This document shows, one piece after another, positions 11,891-22,895 of a stretch of 64,000 nt of DNA (position 1 is the stretch's first letter; each line of letters opens with the position of its first letter). The position numbers and the translations under genes are program-made. This stretch comes from Allodiplogaster sudhausi (taxonomy: Eukaryota > Nematoda > Chromadorea > Rhabditida > Diplogasteridae), in contig CALZFC010000059.1 of the NCBI GenBank assembly GCA_945643635.1, positions 2,463,659 to 2,527,658 of the forward strand. Direction: 5' to 3'. The notes under the pieces are model-generated. The model searched no databases, had not been told where the DNA came from, and saw only the letters and a program-made list of their open reading frames with translations.

Positions 11891-12199
11891 TGAAATCTTT
11901 TGCTACGGGTTCTATTCCCACCCCAGAGGTCGAACTTCAGGAAAAAATTTTTTCGCTGAAATTCATTCCATGGCGGTTTTCGGCACGGGAAAAACGAATA
12001 TCATATTCATTTTTTGCTATGGCTTCAACGACCCTCGCAAAGTGAGTATCATACTTCCATAACCTTGCCAAACTTACCGTGAAACTGACCGGCAAGATAA
12101 CAAATAGATATGCTATTCGTATTCCCCGTACCGAAAACCCCCTTGGAATGCATTTCAGTGAAAAAAAGTTTTTTTTTTAAAGTTTCACTTCTAGGGTGG

Positions 12200-12279
12200 T
12201 AATAGTACAACTGTACCTCCTGTAGTTTTGGAATTCAAGTATGAATTCCAAAACTACAGGAGGTACAGTTGTACTATTA
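12200..12279. repeat. Perfect 38-bp hairpin at the centre of the foldback
   Basis: Arms 12200-12237 and 12242-12279 are exact reverse complements around the 4-base spacer AGTA. The perfect pairing suggests a recent inverted duplication or a MITE-like insertion. Confidence 0.9.
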
Positions 12280-12750
12280 GAATTCAAGTACGAAAAAATT
12301 TATTCCGATGAGAGGAGAGTTCGAATACACTTTAAATTCGTGTAACGAGGGCTTTCATGTTGTCTATAAGGGCATTGGGCGTTGGAAGGTGTTCACTTCA
12401 CCCATGGTTGCGAATCCATTATGGCGTATTAGGTTACTCCTGCCCACAACAAATATCGATAAAAGTTTGTTCCCCAAAAGCACTATAGGGGGGGGGGTTA
12501 TTTGGTGTGAAGAACATGAATATAAAGATTATTTTTTAATTCTGACCTACTTTCCAAAAGTTAAGTAGTATAAATAGGGTTGTAATGTGGTTGCAGAAGT
12601 GGAAGAAGAATTGTTTCTGGTTTGCGAATTGTTTAGGTGATTGTGGATTCGTAAACAATAAGTCGTGGGAACAATTTTAATAAGAAAATTTTTTTGGTAT
12701 GAAAATACTTATTTAAAATTTAAATTTTAAAAAATAAAGCAAAACATTTG

Positions 12751-12822
12751 AACCGAATGGGGTTCGAACCTGTGACGCTCAAAATTGAAAGCTAGCATGC
12801 AACCCGCTGCGCCACGCAGGCC
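12751..12822 (-). repeat. tRNA-derived SINE head, inverted partner of 11821-11890
   Basis: On the minus strand it reads GGCCTGCGTGGCGCAGCGGG for the A box region, then GGTTCGAACCCCATTCGG for the B box. It sits opposite the copy at 11821 in the same foldback. Confidence 0.7.
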
Positions 12823-13241
12823 ATGTATTTTACTTTCAAGCTAGATGCCGACAATGGCAAAATATTTATGAGCAACCTATCTCCTCAATTTATGCAAATT
12901 TTTAAAAATCAATATAAAATCGCCGGAGTCCATTTAGGAAAAAGTGAAAATGGTTTTCATCATTTCTCGACTTGGTCTATCAATCTGGATAGGTGCGATC
13001 AAAATCCGCCGGGTTATGCTTAGATGGTTTTCTTGTTAACCAAGAAGGGGCCAGTAGATCAAATTCGGTATTGCCCTTGGCCCAAGGGGAAGAGCTATGG
13101 CCGGGCAGGAAAAAGATGTCTGTGGAAGTTGGACCTGAACCTGTTTTTGTGCCTGTTGAAGTGGGTTAGGCCCCCCAGGCACGAGGGGCGTCGCGAAAGG
13201 AAGGCCGGCTCTTGAGAGGAGCGAAGCGCGGACCGACCGCT

Positions 13242-13263
13242 CTCAAACTTGGGTAATTAAACC
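13242..13263 (-). other. Exact nematode SL1 spliced-leader sequence
   Basis: All 22 bases match the SL1 leader on the minus strand. In an SL1 RNA gene the leader is followed by GT, the 5' splice site; here it is followed by AGCGGTCGG, so this is not an SL RNA gene. It lies in the same orientation as the LINE. It starts 21 nt after the end of a proteasome-like exon, as expected if the inserted sequence began with a trans-spliced RNA 5' end. Chance is very unlikely for 22 bases. Confidence 0.85.
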
Positions 13264-14289
13264 AAAAATTAAGATATTACAAACCTGTCTTGCGTGATTA
13301 CATGGAAGACGGCCTTCGTGATGTTCGGCTTCCAGACCTCGCTGAGGAAGCCCTGAAGCAGGGAAAACTTAGCTATCTTTCCTAATTATAATAACTCAAT
13401 CAAACTGAAATGATATCCAAGCTTGGTCCCCTTTTCAACGAGAAAACTATATTTAAAGCAAAAGAATCAGAGGTACAAAGCTAATCAATACACCGAGACG
13501 TAAACGGAAGAGCATTTTGTCTTAATTTTTTTCGATTTTCATTTTCTTGACCAATGATTAAAGCCTTGATGAAAATGTGCGTGGCAAAGAAAGATAGGAT
13601 AAACAAATTCTTTAGAATTCTTCCTTTTTTGCAACAATAATAAAAAATGAAGAATCACACTCGCCTGCCCTCCCTCCTTCTCATCGTAGCCAGCAACAAT
13701 GAGCCTTAAACTTCGCGACTCGCGGTATTCGTTGAGGAACTGGAGGAAGATCTTCGTCGAGCGTAACACGGACAGCGGCTTGCCCTGCTTAAGATGAAAG
13801 TTAATAATTCATTGCATCAAGGCTCGTCATGTATTAGAAATGCTTCATCATTCATATAGGAAGGAAGGCGGTAGGAATAAATTTTTAAAAAATTCCTTAA
13901 AAAGCTTTTTCTTATGCCGTGGATCAGAAATGAATCGAGAAGAATACGAACAGTCAAGCTTTGCAATTGAGAAAATCAAGGCACCACAACAACCTATCAG
14001 CGTAAACGCAAAAAACCTGGATTTTTGGCAGCGGAAGCGGGGGCCAATCAGAATTTCGCGGAGCAATTCTGATTGTTTCTCGCCAGAGAGTGCGGGTGAC
14101 GACATCCTGTTCAAATGAAGTACACATTACTAGGTGATAACAGAAATTAAGCAGCAAAACAACAACAATCAAGAACATTTAAGATTGCAAGCTGGCTGAC
14201 GAATGAAAATCATCCCGCGCAAAGCGCTTTTAAAAATTACAGTATACAGTGTACATTGGGTCACACATTCAGTTGAAGTGATGAATTGA

Positions 14290-14560
14290 TTCATGACCCA
14301 CGGTCATATCCATGAGCGTGTCGCTCTGCATCTCTCACAAATGTGTACTTTCTCGCTTTGGTCGTGACCATGGGTGGCATCCGAGTGGACATGACCACCA
14401 AATTATTACTCTGCGGTCATGACCGTGCCAATGACACATGCTGGACAGGTTGCGACCCATGTATTAAGATAGGCTGTTTTGTTTTCTGTCATTGACCGGT
14501 GTCAATGACGTACAATTTGGTCATGACTGTTTGTCGACGACGTGTCATTGACACAAGGTA
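14290..14560. repeat. Right subterminal palindrome array (GGTCATGACC / TGTCAATGACA)
   Basis: Repeated GGTCATGACC, GTCATTGACAC and related palindromes lie just inside the right terminal repeat of the TIR element, in inverted relation to the array at 5919-6020. Confidence 0.7.
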
Positions 14561-14575
14561 AGATTAATCGCGCGG

Positions 14576-15180
14576 CAGATCCCCTCTGCATCCCATCAAC
14601 ACATTGGCGCGATGCGCGAATAAACTTTTTTTCATTAAACGTCAAAATCAGGCTATAGATTAGTAAACATCCACGGATAAGTCCGTTGATTGCTGAATCA
14701 TCAGATGATCTTAAAACTGCTTTGGACAAAATGATGTGTTCAAAGTCTAATAAAAACCGGAAAAGCCTTGTTTACATTACTTTCCGGGATCGTTTCTATC
14801 TGCCTTCTGGCAAAAGTAGAGAACAAAGAATTAGAATAGTACTAAGAATTCTCTAAAGAATATCAATAGTACTAAGAACTTAATTTTTTGATAAATTTCT
14901 GCTTTCTGTTATGAAGTGTAGTTTAGAGAGAAGTTCGCTAGCATCGTTTGGCGAACAAGTACATCAGTTGGTACATAGCCAAAACTGTCATGACAGATTG
15001 TGAGACCGATATGATATTGATAACGTTTAAGCCGATGTGTAACACTTTTTTGGTTCTCTCCAATTTTTACGTTATCTCTTACTGCCTGCGTTAAAGAGTG
15101 AGAGAGTTTTGAGCAATGATGGCGATAAGGAGTAACGACGTTATCTTCGAACTGATTGAACAATAAAAGAATGACGAGGA
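14576..15180. repeat. Dispersed repeat R1, right part, continuing after the TIR element
   Basis: This matches 17345-18000, including CACGGATAAGTCCGTTGATT becoming CTACGGATAAGTCCGTTGATT there, the GCAAAAGTAGAGAACAAAGAA box, and the AGAGAAGTTCGC stretch. Short reading frames on the minus strand (GENQKSV, QFEDNVV) recur in all copies but do not make a clear gene. Confidence 0.75.
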
Positions 15181-15289
15181 GAGATAGAACTTATCCGACA
15201 AATAGACCATCTCCCTAAGAATTTCGTCTTATCAGGAATGTACATGTTTACGACTTTTGCGTGCGCGCTTTATCTAACATTGGAAGTGA

Positions 15290-15840
15290 AAGCAAGGAGA
15301 TGAAGAGGTTTAATCGCCTTATTTTTCTCTGCTTTTGCCTTCCGGCAAAAGTAGAGAAGAAAGAATAAGAATAGTACTTAGAATTCTCAAGAGAATTTAT
15401 TGAACTAAGAACTTGAATTTTTTGCTGTATTTGTTCGCTCTGTTTTAAAGTGTAGTTTTGAGAGAAGTTCTCTAGCAGTGTTTGGCGAACATCTTCATCA
15501 TTGTAGAGCGTGGAAGCAATAATAGATTGTGATACAGAAATCATGGTGATAAAGTTTAGTCTGGTGTGTACTTTTTTTTCTTTTGAAAAGTAGTATAAAC
15601 ACTTCTTTTGTTCTCTCCAATTATTGCATGATCCCTAACTTCCTGCGTTAAAGAGTGATGAGCAATGGTGGCGATAAGGAGTAACGACGTTATCTTCGAA
15701 CTGATTGAGCAGTAAAAGATTGATGAGGATAGAGAGAACTTATTGGACAGATAGACCATCTCCCTACTGAAAGAAGAATTTCTCCTTATCACGAATTTCA
15801 CGAGCAAGACATCTGCGTGTGCGCTTTATCTAACCTTGGA
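15290..15840. repeat. Dispersed repeat R1, second right-part copy
   Basis: A diverged direct copy of 14800-15230. It shares GGCAAAAGTAGAGAA, the GTGTAGTTTTGAGAGAAGTTC box and the GGCGATAAGGAGTAACGACG end. Confidence 0.65.
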
Positions 15841-16261
15841 AGTGGAGGAAAGGAGATGTGAAGATCTTGAGAATTGTTATTAGAGAGAAAACATGAAAAT
15901 TACACGAACAATTGCATAATGTTGAGAGGTACTGTACATGCTATTTACCAGCTCTTTCTACCTTAGTTACTAGAACTAGTTCCGAGGAAATCAAAGTATG
16001 CGTTTTATAGCCTTTATTTTTCTCTGCTTATTCATTTTCTTATTCAACTCTTGCCACTCGGCGTGTGTTTCTCCATAATTGTCATTAAATTACAAATTAA
16101 GTAACAGATATATTCAAGTGTTATCGGCATACCTACATGCATACATACAATTGTGAATGGAACATTACAGAACGCATAGTAATACTATCTACTAGAAAAG
16201 AGAAAAAATATTATACATGCCACATAGTTTTGAACGTGGCTCTTCCTCACCAAGCTGTCAT

Positions 16262-16478
16262 CTACAAATCCTCAGGCACTGGCAATTCCTGCCTGATCTC
16301 CATCGTCGTTATCTCCGAATCTCCTGCCTCTCCTGACACGCCCCTCCCTGACACCCCCTCGCCCGGATCACGCAGGCTCGCCGAGTTGTAGCGGCCACGG
16401 ACTCGCACAAACTTCTTGCCGCCGAGGTACCTCGTATAAGGGTGTGGTCGGTCGAAGCGGCTGCACAGTGTCAATGAG
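16262..16478 (-). CDS. C-terminal exon of an unrecognised gene (…GRYNSASL…MEIRQELPVPEDL)
   Basis: A 217-nt exon with acceptor ACATAG starts in phase 2 and runs open to TAG at 16262. It reads RFDRPHPYTRYLGGKKFVRV, then GRYNSASLRDPGEG, and ends MEIRQELPVPEDL. The end resembles the small gene at 32637-32964 (MEIKQDSPVFHEE), so the two may be related. The piece encoding GRYNSA also appears at 24172-24196. Upstream exons were not located; a possible exon coding MNPVYSGGQ near 16810-16845 does not fit the phase. It may be an orphan exon moved with the neighbouring repeats. Confidence 0.45.
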
Positions 16479-16879
16479 CTATGTTGTTCTTGCAGGGATG
16501 TAGAACAAGTAAAAAAAACGAGAAAAAAAATTCGTTTCAATCTTAATTTTGGTAGGTAAACATAGTGAACTTCTTGATTTAAAAAAAACACACACACAAC
16601 AAAAGCCATGAAAAATTCATTAAATTCCTATTATAATTAAAGAGTTATAAGGAATTGAGAAATGAGAACTTCGTAATCTTGAAATTTTTGCTGGGGTAAG
16701 GGAGCATCCGAACAATTAGCCTATTTTATTTTATTTTCTTTTCCGGGCCAACCCTAACAAAAAACCAAACTAAAAAGTGTTTTTATTAAAACACCAAAAA
16801 AAATGCAACCCTGCCCGCCAGAGTACACAGGATTCATTCTGAACTGAACAGGAAAAACTAATTGTGCACAACAAAACTG

Positions 16880-18010
16880 AAAATGTAAACGCGGAAAACA
16901 ATTGCAATGGTCAAAAACTTTCCATTGCTGCCAAATTGCCAAAAAATTGGCAATTTGCCAGTTGCATGAATTTTTAAACGATACGTCTTGGATTATCGTA
17001 AGTCCAGAGTCAGTACACTCTTTATTTTAGGGGGCCGGTACCCTCCGTGGGGCCGTAAGCTAAAAATGCGGCCTATTCGCGTAAGAAAAGGATCCCTTCT
17101 GATCCGCCGGAAAGCAAGGGAAACATGGGCTCCTATTCGCTCACATTCGCTCGGCCGTGGCGCTACCGTATTTGACAACTTTGTCACTAATTCGTTAAAT
17201 CATACGATATCGGTGACAATTCGTGAAAGATCGTATGGCAAAATAGATTCAAAAGTGAGACCGACGTCCAAAGGAAGAGAGTTTACCAAATAACCACAAT
17301 GCAAGGAAACGGCCAATTCGACGAACTCCGATCGCCCACGTCCATGTGACAGATCCCCATCAACATTATCGCGATGAGCGAATAAGCTTTTTTTTCAGGA
17401 AACGTTTAAATCAGGCTGTAGATTGGTAAAAATCTACGGATAAGTCCGTTGATTGGTGAATCATCAGAAGCTGCTAAAACTACAGGGAAAAATGCTCTGT
17501 TCAAAGTCAAATAAAAACAGGGAATCACTTGTTTCCACTGCTTTCCGGGGATCAGAACGCTCTCAACGCGAATATAAATGCCGTCTATTTGCCTTGCGGC
17601 AAAAGTAGAGAACAAAGAATAAGGATAGTACTAAGAATTGTCTAAAGAATATTAATAGCACTAGAAACTAGAAAAAAATCTGATAAATGTGTATTTTCTG
17701 TTAAAGTGCGGTTTTGAGAGAAGTTCGTTTGCAGTGTTCGGCGAACAAATTCATCAGTGTAGCACGTGGTACTCCGCCAAAACTGTCATGACAGATTGTG
17801 GGACCGAACTGATATTGATAACGTTTCGGCTGACGTGAACTTTTTTCCCGTTTGAAGTGTATAAACACTTCTTTTGTTCTCTCCAATAATTGCACGATAT
17901 CTAACTGCCTGCATTAGAGGGTGAGAGATTTTAGAGCGATGGTGGCGATAGCGAGAAACGACGTTATCTTCGACCTGATTCAACTATAAAAGAATGATGA
18001 GAAGAAAGGG
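16880..18010 (+). repeat. Dispersed repeat R1, most complete copy
   Basis: About 1.1 kb. It joins the left part seen at 5550-5885 to the right part seen at 14576-15180, without the TIR element. It starts with an AT-rich hairpin (CAAATTGCC / GGCAATTTG) and contains GGTACCCTCCG, GTATTTGACAAC and GATCCCCATCAAC. No protein is evident, so it is probably a non-autonomous element. Confidence 0.7.
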
Positions 18011-18340
18011 AACTTGTTGGACAGATAGACTAAGACGGTGCCAGAGCATGTGGTCAACCTTTGGTCGACCGCTTATACCTACCGTATGCAGGGTAGACTT
18101 CTTACTTAGATTTGCCTTCTGCATGGGAATATGTCTTAGCTTGGCTGACTCGTCATTCGAATTCAGTTGTATCCCCATTCAATGTGTCTAAAGTTTGAAA
18201 CATGTTCGGAATTCTTGTTCGCGACTTTTGACGTTGTTGTCACAGGCTGGCTTCATAAAGCGTACAGCCATGCTAATCTCCACTTTTATTCACATGGATG
18301 CTCAACAAGAAAAAGTTAGACCCTTATCTGGTGATAAGGA

Positions 18341-21300
18341 ATGCCGCACTCATCGCCGTTCCCTTCCGAAGAGATCCGCGAGGAGACATTTCAAGAAAAG
18401 CTGCTCAACGCCATCCGGGAGCACATCGCCAAGGATCCGGCCAAGATCGCTGCAGTAAGCGTATAATAAAAAAAGTTCTTTATAACAAACTGGAAAAAGT
18501 AGTAGGCTATTTTCTCAACTTATAGGAGATTATATGGGTGATTTATTCTCTCGTCATCAAACATATTCCAGATCGACGCGCACAATGAAAGTCGCCGCCT
18601 GAGCTACGTCGACCTCCTCGAACAGTCCCGCCGCTTCCAGGCCTTTCTGCAGTCAATCGGCATGAAACAGGGCGACATTCTCACGTACAACATCAACAAC
18701 TGCATCGAGTTTGTTGAGAAATGGACAATGAATTGTAGACAGTTGTTTTGAAAATAAAAAATAAAAAAAACTTTTCGGCTCAATATAATTATGTAATACA
18801 ACTTTAATAGATAAACCTTAGATGCCTCGTAGTCTTCCTCGGGACGTGGCTCGCAGGTGGAGCGGTTTCAGGTGCAAGCGCGACATTCACTTCTTGTGAG
18901 ATCAGATACTTATTTCTTTAAATATTATTATCTTTATATATATACATATAGATATATAATCATTATTCTTCTTGCAAAGATGAACTCGAACGCCAGTTAT
19001 CCGATTCTCGAAGCACTTTCATCCTTTGTGACAGCGCACATCTGAAGAATGTTCTCGAAGCCAAGGAGAAATGCGACTTTGTTAAGGTTCAGCAGAATTT
19101 TCAGATTTCCCTTATAATTTTTCTTACAAACAAAATACAATTGAAATAATGATAAATAAATAGAAACTAATAAGTCTTGTAAATTATAATGTTGATTTTT
19201 AGACAATAATCTGCATTCGTGACGAGGACTCTGCGCCGCTTCCCGAAGGCGTCATCGATTTTGCGGATGCGCTCAAATGCCAGCCAGCGGCCGAAGACGA
19301 TTATGCAAAGCGTAAGCAGCAGCAGAAACAACAATAAATTCCGTAGTCGATTTGAAAGTCATTATTCGTTGTGACAAATACTTCCGCTACATGGATGTCA
19401 ACATCCTCAGCAGCCTCGGTTTTAAGGTTTTTTTTAGATTAACACTCTCCTTCCCTTTAGCCTGCCCCCGATCGATGGCGTGCTTGCCATACTCTTCCGG
19501 CACGACTGGCCGTCCTAAGGGCGTCATCCACTCGCATATCGCCATCGGCACAAGCGCCGCGTTGTATAAAAGGCAAATCAATTTCAGCAATGGTTTTCCT
19601 TTTTTAAATTAATTAAACTTCATCATAACAAAAGGTAAATTTGTAACTTCCGTATTTCTCCAGGTTCTTTGAGTTGAGCTTTGGACAAGTTCTCGATGGC
19701 GAGAACTTCTCTTGGAAATCGGTATGGGACTCTTTTCTTTCATAATTTATTTTTTTTTATTCGACAAAAGCAAAGTTCCACAGCCCGTTCAAGGAAGTAT
19801 CCATTGAACAATTATACAGTAGCGCTAAAGAACCACTTTGAATGCGCGCGTTCATAAAGTTGCCTGTCGCTCTGTCGAGAGAGCATGTAAAATTGGAGGG
19901 CGGCTTTGTCAGCTTTCTGGGAGCCTTTTTGCTGATCACATTTGCGATCTAGCACGAGATAGTCAGAAAACCTGAAATAGGTTATGGTCACGCTTCGTGC
20001 TATTTAGAAAGGACTTTGTTCTTCACTTAAACGCAGTGTCTCACTTCCTCCCATTTCATGCAATATCATAAATAAAATATATAATAAAATATAAGTAAAA
20101 ACATACATAAAATAAGTAATTATTTCTCTCGAAAAGTCGCAAGATAATTCTTCGTTTTAAAGGAGCACTTCGTGTTCAACATGCCAGTGACGCACGTCTT
20201 CACTGCGAGGACGCTGAACACGTCGCTGCTCTCCGGCAGCACCGCAGTGATAATGGCCCGCTTTGAACCCAAACTCTACCTCGCGACCATCCAAAAATAT
20301 CGAGTAGGCAAACTAAATTAACTTATTTATGTAAAAAAAAAGAACTTTTAGGCTATCGTTTGGTTAATTTCAGTCTTTATGAATTTATCTCTTCTCCCGT
20401 TTCTTTTTCCCTCTCTTTCTCTTTCTCTAACTCTTTCTTGCTTTGTCCCACTCTCCCTCTTCCTTTTACGCTTTCTCTCTCTCTCGCTTTCTATATCTTT
20501 CTTGTTCAGATTCGTGTTCTCTACATGTCACCAGTGCTGCTGACATGGCTGCTCAAGGACGCAACTCCGGACTGCTACGACATCTCTAGTGTCAAGGTAA
20601 TGAAATGCATTCACAAAGATAAGGAGAGAACGAGAAAGAGATCTGAGCTGAGAAAGATACTTTCACCATATCGTTGAGTAAAAATAAGTGGTCTACTTAA
20701 AAATATCTTGTAAATAGTACTTATAGTCATGTTTATCGGAATGGTAACTTCCAAAAACCTGTATTAAATAACCCAAGTAACTATCGACCTTAGCAAGATC
20801 CTTCCTCCATCATTCATCAATCAAATCCCCAAGAATGAATGACGTTTCATGGAGCTACACGGAATCCACGAATCCGTTGAATAAAGCGAGATTTAAAATT
20901 TTGTTTACTTTAAACGTCGATTTTGCAGATTCTCGCAGTAGCTGGCGCGCCCGCGAGCACTGCCGTCTGCGACCACGTTCATGCACGCTTCCCGACTCTG
21001 CGCCTCATAGCATCAGGTACATACATTTCCAGAATTAGATTTATTTATTTAGTAGTATTTTTTTCTTACTTTCATATATTTCTTTTTTTAAACTATGTGA
21101 CTTGACCAAAGAAAGGAAGACATTTGTCAATATTCCTTTAGTCTATGGCCTGACCGAAGTGTTGGGAGGCACGAACATTTCCGACATCACAATGGACAAG
21201 CCGTACAAAAGCGTCGGTCCGCCGATTCCCAACTTTGAATGCAAGGTCAGTCGTTGAATATTTCAACGTTTGAGCACAAAGTTAAAAATAATTTCAAACC

Positions 21301-22430
21301 ATAAAATTTTCCTGGAATTGTAGAAGAAAGCCTCCTGTGCAGGTGATTGACATGGAGACGGACGACGAGCTGCCCGACGGCCTCGTCGGCGAAATCTGCA
21401 TCCGAGGTCCGACGCTTATGACGGGCTATCTGAATCGGCCGGCCGAGACGGCAGCGATCATCGATTCCGACGGATGGCTGCACACGAGTTGGTAGCAAAA
21501 GAAGATTTTAAAAAAATAAGTCAATAAAATACAAGCAATAATTCATTACTATCGCTTTAAAGGATAAGTAATTGTTGAATTTAAATAATTAAGTTAACCT
21601 TTGTAATCTGTAGGCGACTGCGGCTTCAGTGACTCGGTCGGCCGTCTCACGCTCGTTGGCCGTAACAAGGAATTGATCAAAGTTCGAGTCAATGCCGCGG
21701 CATCGAACCAGGTAGCCAATTTGGCACTCCAACCTTTGGGGCCGTATTTTGGGCAAAATCGCCTGTCACCTCCACTTAGGACCACCATCTGGGACCCCCC
21801 CATACGGTCCCAAACACCTCCATTATTCTTAGGTGTCACCGTCCGAGATCGAGGATGTTCTCCTGTCGCATCCCCAAGTTCGCGATGCGGCCGTTGTCGG
21901 CATTCCTGATCCGGACATTGAGGTGGTCCCACGTGACTTTCGAATTTGCAAGATTCAAAAAGAACGGTATTTCCTCAGGGTCTCGAACTGATCCGAGCGT
22001 ACATTGTGAGAGAGCACGAAGCGACATCGATGATCGCAGATCTTCTGCATGAACTTGTGAAAGGTCGGCGATCACTTGTTGAGAATTATTGTTTTTTTTT
22101 CTTTTACTTCTGCGACTTTGTTCTTGCCGGGCATTGATTTTTTCATAATTTTTTTTTTGTTTTGCACGAAACTAAGATATGATGAAACTAAGATTCCGTA
22201 AGATACATATGTGAATTTTCCTGACAATTGTTATTACATCCCTCCAAAAAGGCTCGAATTCAAGAGCAAATTTTGGCTCGTTTATAGAAAAGCTCGCCGA
22301 GTTCAAGCGCATCTCGGGCGGCATCTTTTTCATTGACGAGCTGCCCAAGAATCCGACGGGCAAAATTCTGAGGAACACGCTTAAGGAGAAGTCGTTTGGT
22401 CAAACGGCGATTGGCGATGCCGCTTCCTGA
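18341..22430 (+). CDS. Acyl-CoA synthetase, 4-coumarate-CoA ligase/luciferase-like, 16 exons, 568 aa
   Basis: It activates a carboxylic acid as acyl-AMP and passes it to CoA; the substrate cannot be read from sequence. Exons: 18341-18454, 18572-18734, 18833-18895, 18980-19086, 19203-19311, 19461-19572, 19664-19721, 20163-20303, 20510-20596, 20929-21016, 21142-21245, 21343-21487, 21614-21711, 21833-21922, 21979-22063, 22288-22430. All phases close: 1707 nt, no internal stop. Motifs: YSSGTTGRPKGVIHSH (AMP-binding loop, about residue 195), VYGLTEVLGG, GWLHTSD (usually HTGD), and near the end PKNPTGKILR with the catalytic lysine. Length is normal for the family. The C-terminus (GDAAS) is no peroxisomal signal. 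Intron 6 uses a GC donor, and exons 4 and 8 use AAAG acceptors. An in-frame TAA lies just upstream of the ATG. Confidence 0.9.
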
Positions 22431-22707
22431 TTTTGCTCATTCCAAGCAGAGTCTTATTATATTTTTAACGTAAAAGTGACGGTGGAACTTTAAACCACAT
22501 GCAATTTACTCGTTTTACACGGTCTGTTCTTAAAGACTAAGGCTATTTTTTGTCTTTCTTATATATTTATTTAAAATACCATCGCCTCTTGCTGAATAGC
22601 AAGGTTGGAGCCACACTCTAATGGCTCCTGACTTTAACAACGATATTTGTACATTTGAGCAACTCAAGTGCACATTGCACTGCTAGATGGAATTCACGGA
22701 TTCCTTC

Positions 22708-22895
22708 CACATTTGTATCGTCTCCATCTGAATACTCAACAATTGTCTCAATTTGAGACACTGTTAGAGTGACTGATATGTATGTACATAATCTTCACAT
22801 TTGTATCGGCCTCTTCTCTATTAGTCGCACTTGCTAGGCTAAATACTCAACTATTGTCTCAACTTGAGATTGTTAGAGTGACTGATATGTGTATG
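22708..22895 (+). repeat. Two-copy tandem repeat after the acyl-CoA synthetase gene
   Basis: A unit of about 90 bp occurs twice: ACATTTGTATCG, then AATACTCAAC, TTGTCTCAA and GTTAGAGTGACTGATATGT. It lies 280 bp past the stop codon. The rest of 22431-23790 shows no supported gene, only CT-rich low-complexity sequence near 23520-23670. Confidence 0.7.

Larger units (their letters stand above)
11615..13045. repeat. 1.4-kb foldback built from inverted LINE 5' ends
   Basis: About 130 bp at 11620-11760 recur as the reverse complement at 12905-13045 with few differences, including the sequence encoding VFIISRLGLSIW. A tRNA-like head lies inward on each side (11821-11890 and 12751-12822), and a perfect hairpin lies at the centre (12200-12279). 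Between these parts the similarity is patchy. Confidence 0.75.
6646..13787 (-). pseudogene. Proteasome subunit beta type-6 (beta-1)-like gene fragment, split by nested LINE
   Basis: Exons read high to low are 13665-13787, 13285-13352 and 6646-6769. The first gives KPLSVLRSTKIFLQFLNEYR, then LIVAGYDEKEGGQ, the conserved beta-subunit turn. The second gives GFLSEVWKPNITKAVFHVI and TQD. Joined in phase 2, the third starts RSYGGVIRIGVISAEG, matching the GSSGGVIRLAxI strand of beta-1 subunits. The N-terminal catalytic threonine exon and the segment normally after GGQ (about 25 residues, VYSIPLGG type) are absent. The first donor is GC. The second intron is 6.5 kb because the LINE, the foldback and the SL1 sequence lie in it. 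All exons lie inside the TIR element, so this looks like a captured and decayed gene copy. Confidence 0.55.
5886..14575. mobile_element. 8.69-kb TIR DNA element with CAG target duplication, carrying gene exons and nested elements
   Basis: The left end starts CCGCGCGATTAATCTT at 5886, and the reverse complement of the right end starts with the same 16 bases at 14575. Similarity continues for about 58 bp with few mismatches. CAG flanks both ends (5883-5885 and 14576-14578). The uninterrupted copy of the host repeat near 17352 has a single CAG at this point, so the insertion is precise. Subterminal zones carry repeated palindromes (GGTCATGACC, TGTCAATGACA) of the sort transposases bind in some families. 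Inside are proteasome-like exons, a LINE and a foldback. I see no transposase, so it is probably non-autonomous. The 3-bp duplication is compatible with PIF/Harbinger or CACTA-like groups, but the ends match neither signature well. Confidence 0.7.

Noticed and set aside
13242..13263. SL1 RNA gene
   Set aside because: The leader is not followed by the GT splice donor, and no Sm site or stem follows.
19352..19612. Separate 86-aa protein starting MKVIIRCDKYFRY
   Set aside because: Its second half is exon 6 of the acyl-CoA synthetase; the first half is intron.
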